Source: Elusimicrobiota bacterium
GTDB taxonomy: Bacteria > Elusimicrobiota > Elusimicrobia > UBA1565 > UBA9628
Length of the DNA stretch: 8,341 nucleotides
Reading direction: 5' to 3'
Assembly (NCBI GenBank): GCA_023700845.1
Contig: JAMPYD010000063.1
Coordinates: 1 to 8,341, forward strand
The notes below the pieces were generated by a model, which saw only the letters and a list, made by a program, of their open reading frames with translations, ran no database searches and was not told the DNA's origin. Shown here one piece after another: positions 5,801-8,341 of the stretch. Made by a program: the position numbers and the translations under genes. Within the stretch, counting starts at the first letter, position 1; each line of letters begins with the position of its first letter.

Positions 5801-6301
5801 TCAGGGCCCGTAATCTATCGCGACGACGGTCCACGTCTCGGCGCCGGCCTCGGTCTCCCAATCGAGCGTCCGGCCGGCCTTGAGGCCGTACAGCACCTGC
5901 GCGAACGGCGCGGCCCAGGACAAGGTCTCGCCGCCCTCCTCGGATTCGTCCTCGCCGACGATGCGCACGCGCTTCTCGACGCCGTCCCCGCGCCGCAGCA
6001 CGACGGACGCGCCGAAGCGGATCTGGTCCTTGGGCTGGTTGGCGGGGTCGACGGGGATCGCGCCTTCCAGGCGCGCGCGGACGTAGCGCAGGTCGCGCTC
6101 GAGCTCGCGTTTTTTCTTCTTCCGGGCCTCGTCGTCCTGGGCGCCCTCGTAGCCCTTCAGCTCGGCGAGGAGCTTCTCCTCCTCGTCTTGAAGCGCCTTG
6201 AGGCCGCGCGGCGTCACGTAGTTGGGCTGGTCGGAGACCGGCTTCTCGGCCGGGTCCTCGTCGGGGCCCTGCGCGTCCTCCTTGACGAACGCCCGGCTCA
6301 T
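5801..6301 (-). CDS. GreA/GreB-family protein with shortened coiled coil
   Basis: This 166-residue protein has an acidic N-terminal extension (1-27), then a GreB-like start (YVTPRGLKAL, 28-37) and coiled coil to about 80. The C-terminal FKBP-like domain (93-165) is clear: IRFGASVVL, RVRIVGEDE, SWAAPFAQVL and TVVAIDY follow E. coli GreB closely. Gre factors enter the RNA polymerase secondary channel and trigger transcript cleavage through an acidic pair at the coiled-coil tip. Hand alignment to GreB shows the coiled coil is about 14 residues shorter, about seven per helix. The GDRSENADY-type tip is replaced by a region around GAQDDEARKKKK (53-64). It may compete for the channel like Rnk or Gfh1 rather than stimulate cleavage; this is inference. 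It starts four bases after the hisS stop codon with no Shine-Dalgarno sequence, so it is probably co-transcribed and coupled. Confidence 0.83.
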   Translation of the reverse strand: MSRAFVKEDAQGPDEDPAEKPVSDQPNYVTPRGLKALQDEEEKLLAELKGYEGAQDDEARKKKKRELERDLRYVRARLEGAIPVDPANQPKDQIRFGASVVLRRGDGVEKRVRIVGEDESEEGGETLSWAAPFAQVLYGLKAGRTLDWETEAGAETWTVVAIDYGP

Positions 6302-6305
6302 GGAA

Positions 6306-7583
6306 TCAGTGCTTGCCGGCGATCAAGGCGCAGGCTTCGTCGAGCGTCAGGGCCTGCTCCTCGCCCGTGGCGAGCGCCTTGACCTGCATCGCCCCGCGTC
6401 CGGCCTCGTCGGGGCCGATGACGATCGCGTAGCCCGCCTTCTTCTGGTCGGCGTACTTGAACTGGGCCTTGAGCTTGCCGGTGCCCGGGTACACGTCGAT
6501 CGCGAGGCCCTTGGCGCGCAGCGCGGCGCCGACCTCCATCGAGCGGCCGCGCAGGTCGTCGGAGAACACGGTGACGACGGCGTCGGGCGCGGCGTGATCT
6601 CCGCCCTTGCCCTTTTCCTCGAGGATCAGCATCAGGCGCTCGAAGCCGATCGAGCCGCCGCAGGCGGGCGTGGCCGGGCCGCCGAACTTCGCGGTCAGCT
6701 TGTCGTAGCGGCCGCCGCCGCCGAGGGAGCCGGACAGGGACGGGTGGCGGAATTCGAAGACCGGACCGGTGTAGTAGCCCATGCCGCGCATCAGGCTCGG
6801 GTCCACGACGAGAGAGGAGGCCGGCGCGAGGGAGGAGACCGCCGCGATGATCTTGTCGAGCGGATCGGCGGCGGGGGCGCTCTCCGCGAGCAAGGTCTTG
6901 ACCAGGGCGGCCGTCACCCCTTCTCCGACCGAGGCCGTGAGCTCGGCGACGACGGCGTCGCGCCCGATCTTGTCGAGCTTGTCCACGCTGACGCAGACCG
7001 CGCCGCGCTTGTCCTCGGGCACGCCCGCGGCGGCCAGGGCCTGATCGACGAGGCGGCGGTCGTTGAGGTGGACCTTCACGCCCTCGAGGCCGAACTCCTT
7101 GAAGACGGCGAGGATCGCGGCGATGATCTCGACCTCGGCCCCCCAGGAGTCGGAGCCGATGATGTCCACATCGCACTGCGTGAACTCGCGGTAGCGTCCC
7201 TTCTGCGCGCGCTCGGCGCGCCAGACGGGGCCGAGGTTGAAGGCCTTGAACGGGTGCGGCAGCTGGGAGCCGTGCTTGGAGTACCAGCGCGCGAGCGGCA
7301 AGGTGAGGTCGAAGCGCAGGCCGAGGTCGGCCAGCTCGGAGCGCTCTTCGAGCGCTCTCGAATACGCCTCGCCCCGCTTCAGGATCTTGAAGATGAGCTT
7401 CTCGTTCTCGCCGCCGCCCTGGCCGGTCAGCACCGAGAGCTCCTCGACGGCGGGGGTCGCCACGGGCTGGAAGCCGTAGGAGCGGTACACGCGGGTGATC
7501 GTCTCGACGGCGCGGGTGCGGGCCGCGACCTGGTCGGGCAGAAAATCGCGGAATCCCGACGGAGGCGTGGTGGGGATGGTCAT
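6306..7583 (-). CDS. hisS: Histidyl-tRNA synthetase
   Basis: The protein attaches histidine to tRNA-His in the cytoplasm and is essential. It is 425 residues, a normal length for bacterial HisRS. Class II motifs are present: the N-terminal SGFRDFLP (9-16), a motif 1 region around YRSYGFQPVATPAVEE, motif 2 at 117-138 (LGPVWRAER then GRYREFTQCD) and motif 3 GGSIGFERL (309-317). The histidine-specific loop is RGMGYYTGPVFEF (266-278); the Asp of the common RGLDYY is Gly268-Tyr here, a variant I recall in other HisRS subgroups. Residues 333-425 form the anticodon-binding domain. The ATG is set by the conserved N-terminus. An extended -10 box sits seven bases upstream, and there is no Shine-Dalgarno sequence. 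It is followed closely by the GreA/GreB-like gene. Confidence 0.97.
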   Translation of the reverse strand: MTIPTTPPSGFRDFLPDQVAARTRAVETITRVYRSYGFQPVATPAVEELSVLTGQGGGENEKLIFKILKRGEAYSRALEERSELADLGLRFDLTLPLARWYSKHGSQLPHPFKAFNLGPVWRAERAQKGRYREFTQCDVDIIGSDSWGAEVEIIAAILAVFKEFGLEGVKVHLNDRRLVDQALAAAGVPEDKRGAVCVSVDKLDKIGRDAVVAELTASVGEGVTAALVKTLLAESAPAADPLDKIIAAVSSLAPASSLVVDPSLMRGMGYYTGPVFEFRHPSLSGSLGGGGRYDKLTAKFGGPATPACGGSIGFERLMLILEEKGKGGDHAAPDAVVTVFSDDLRGRSMEVGAALRAKGLAIDVYPGTGKLKAQFKYADQKKAGYAIVIGPDEAGRGAMQVKALATGEEQALTLDEACALIAGKH

Positions 7584-7590
7584 GGCGGAT

Positions 7591-7599
7591 AGATTAGCA
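7591..7599 (-). promoter_or_regulatory. Extended -10 promoter of hisS, possibly leaderless
   Basis: On the minus strand, TGCTAATCT (7599-7591) is an extended -10 element (TGN plus TAATCT). No -35 is recognisable, which extended -10 promoters can tolerate. Seven bases separate the box from the hisS ATG, so transcription would begin within a base or so of the start codon. Confidence 0.4.
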
Positions 7600-7606
7600 A
7601 AATCGC

Positions 7607-7612
7607 TAGACT
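7607..7612 (+). promoter_or_regulatory. Possible -10 box of the AddB-like gene, leaderless geometry
   Basis: TAGACT on the plus strand is followed by six bases and then the ATG of the AddB-like gene, so the predicted transcription start falls on the A of the ATG. There is no -35 match; its expected place lies at the start of hisS on the other strand. The support is the spacing and the absence of a Shine-Dalgarno sequence. Confidence 0.3.
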
Positions 7613-7618
7613 GGCTCG

Positions 7619-8341
7619 ATGAAGGCCGAGCGCGGAGGTTTGACGGTCGTCCACGGCCCTTTCGAGGACCTCGAGGAGGCGTTCGCCGCGCGCGTGCGCG
7701 CGCTGGCGCCGAAAGCCGGCGGCAGGCCGCTGCTGGTCGTCGCGCCCTCCCGCGTGATGACCGACCGCCTCGAGCGCCTGCTCGCCGTCGAGAAGGACCT
7801 GCCTCTGCTCGGCGTCCACTTCCACACCTTCCACTCGCTGGCCGCGGCGGTCGTCGAGGAGGGGGGCTTTCCCGACGCCGCGCTCGTCTCCGACCCCGTC
7901 TTCCACGACGCGGTCGTCGACCGCGTCCTCGACAAGGCTCCCGCGCTGGGGATCGCCCGCGAGCTGAGGCCCAGGGCGCTCGCCTCGGCGGTGCGCTCGA
8001 GCCTGCGCGACCTGATCGATTCAGGCGTAGATCCCAGGCAGGTGGCCGAACATTTTGGTTCCACGCTGCTCAAGGATGAGGAAGAAGCGGCGCGTCTCAA
8101 CGCGCTGCTCGCCCTGTTGGCTCTATACGAAAAGGAGCTCGGTCGTTTAGGCGTGCAGCCGCCCTCCGCGCTCGTCAAACAGGCGGCGGCGTATGCTCCG
8201 GCGTCCGAATGGTTGTCCGGATTCTCCGAGATCCTTTATTACGGGTTCTACGACCTCACCGGGCTCCAGCTCGACTTTTTCGAGTCCGTCACCGACACGA
8301 GACCCTCCAAATTGTATTTTCCGTTCCGGCAAGGTCACCCC
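7619..8341 (+). CDS. AddB-like helicase/nuclease subunit, N-terminal 241 residues (cut by window edge)
   Basis: The frame opens at ATG and stays open to the last base. It has the pattern of AddB/RexB-type proteins, which pair with a UvrD-like helicase for double-strand break resection: LLVVAPSRVMTDRLERLL (38-55, helicase motif Ia region), HFHTFHSLAA (67-76, motif Ib region), LRDLIDSGVDP (129-139) and YYGFYDLTGLQLDFF (207-221), a signature of AddB/RecC-like inactivated helicase domains. The Walker A position near residue 12 reads HGPFEDLEEAF with no GKT/GKS, so this domain should not hydrolyse ATP. The nuclease domain, which would be C-terminal, is outside the window. It is divergent from hisS with only 35 bases between starts. 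No Shine-Dalgarno sequence is present. An AddA partner is expected nearby but is not in view. Confidence 0.78.
   Translation, partial: MKAERGGLTVVHGPFEDLEEAFAARVRALAPKAGGRPLLVVAPSRVMTDRLERLLAVEKDLPLLGVHFHTFHSLAAAVVEEGGFPDAALVSDPVFHDAVVDRVLDKAPALGIARELRPRALASAVRSSLRDLIDSGVDPRQVAEHFGSTLLKDEEEAARLNALLALLALYEKELGRLGVQPPSALVKQAAAYAPASEWLSGFSEILYYGFYDLTGLQLDFFESVTDTRPSKLYFPFRQGHP

Noticed and set aside
6222..7592. Long plus-strand frame opposite hisS
   Set aside because: It is antisense to a complete histidyl-tRNA synthetase with all class II motifs, and has no recognisable domain of its own.

Overview
This is a strongly GC-rich bacterial chromosomal window with densely packed genes. A signal-peptide lipoprotein start and an exported thioredoxin-fold protein point to an organism with a developed cell envelope, probably Gram-negative. 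The phylum cannot be fixed from this stretch; Elusimicrobiota- or Myxococcota-like high-GC lineages are guesses only. There is no tRNA, rRNA, CRISPR array, insertion sequence or phage gene, and base use is uniform apart from short AT-rich promoter patches. No stretch longer than about 110 bases lacks a gene.

Left part (1-3895, all minus strand). At the left edge is the start of a TlpA-like lipoprotein. Next come a hairpin, a possible nine-codon gene ending in Cys-Gly-Cys, and a cysteine-rich TetR-family regulator. The regulator has a perfect TTGACA-N17-TATAAT promoter and an inverted-repeat operator at the predicted transcription start, so it is probably self-repressed. Upstream of it is a compact operon of three genes that overlap by four bases each (GTGA and ATGA). 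These encode a SirB1/transglutaminase-like protein, an exported protein resembling the C-terminal part of mycobacterial DipZ in which both active-site cysteines are serine, and a dipeptide epimerase of the enolase superfamily. The epimerase suggests peptide or murein-peptide metabolism. The DipZ-like protein looks like a binding protein rather than a disulfide reductase.

Middle (3896-5800). A divergent promoter region precedes a plus-strand fusion of XdhC (two domains) with a MobA/MocA-type nucleotidyltransferase. This is a one-protein factor for molybdenum-cofactor maturation and insertion, with no molybdenum enzyme beside it. Two perfect inverted repeats separate it from the convergent genes.

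Right part (5801-8341). hisS (histidyl-tRNA synthetase) and a short-armed GreA/GreB-like protein form a minus-strand pair. Thirty-five bases from hisS, a divergent plus-strand gene begins: the N-terminal part of an AddB-like helicase/nuclease, cut by the window edge. This gene has no Walker A motif and no Shine-Dalgarno sequence.

A recurring theme is that Shine-Dalgarno sequences are scarce. Three genes have a -10-like TANNNT box 6-7 bases before the start codon, which suggests leaderless mRNAs. The main leads are the SirB1 / SxxS DipZ-like / epimerase operon, the possible micropeptide and the leaderless promoter geometry.
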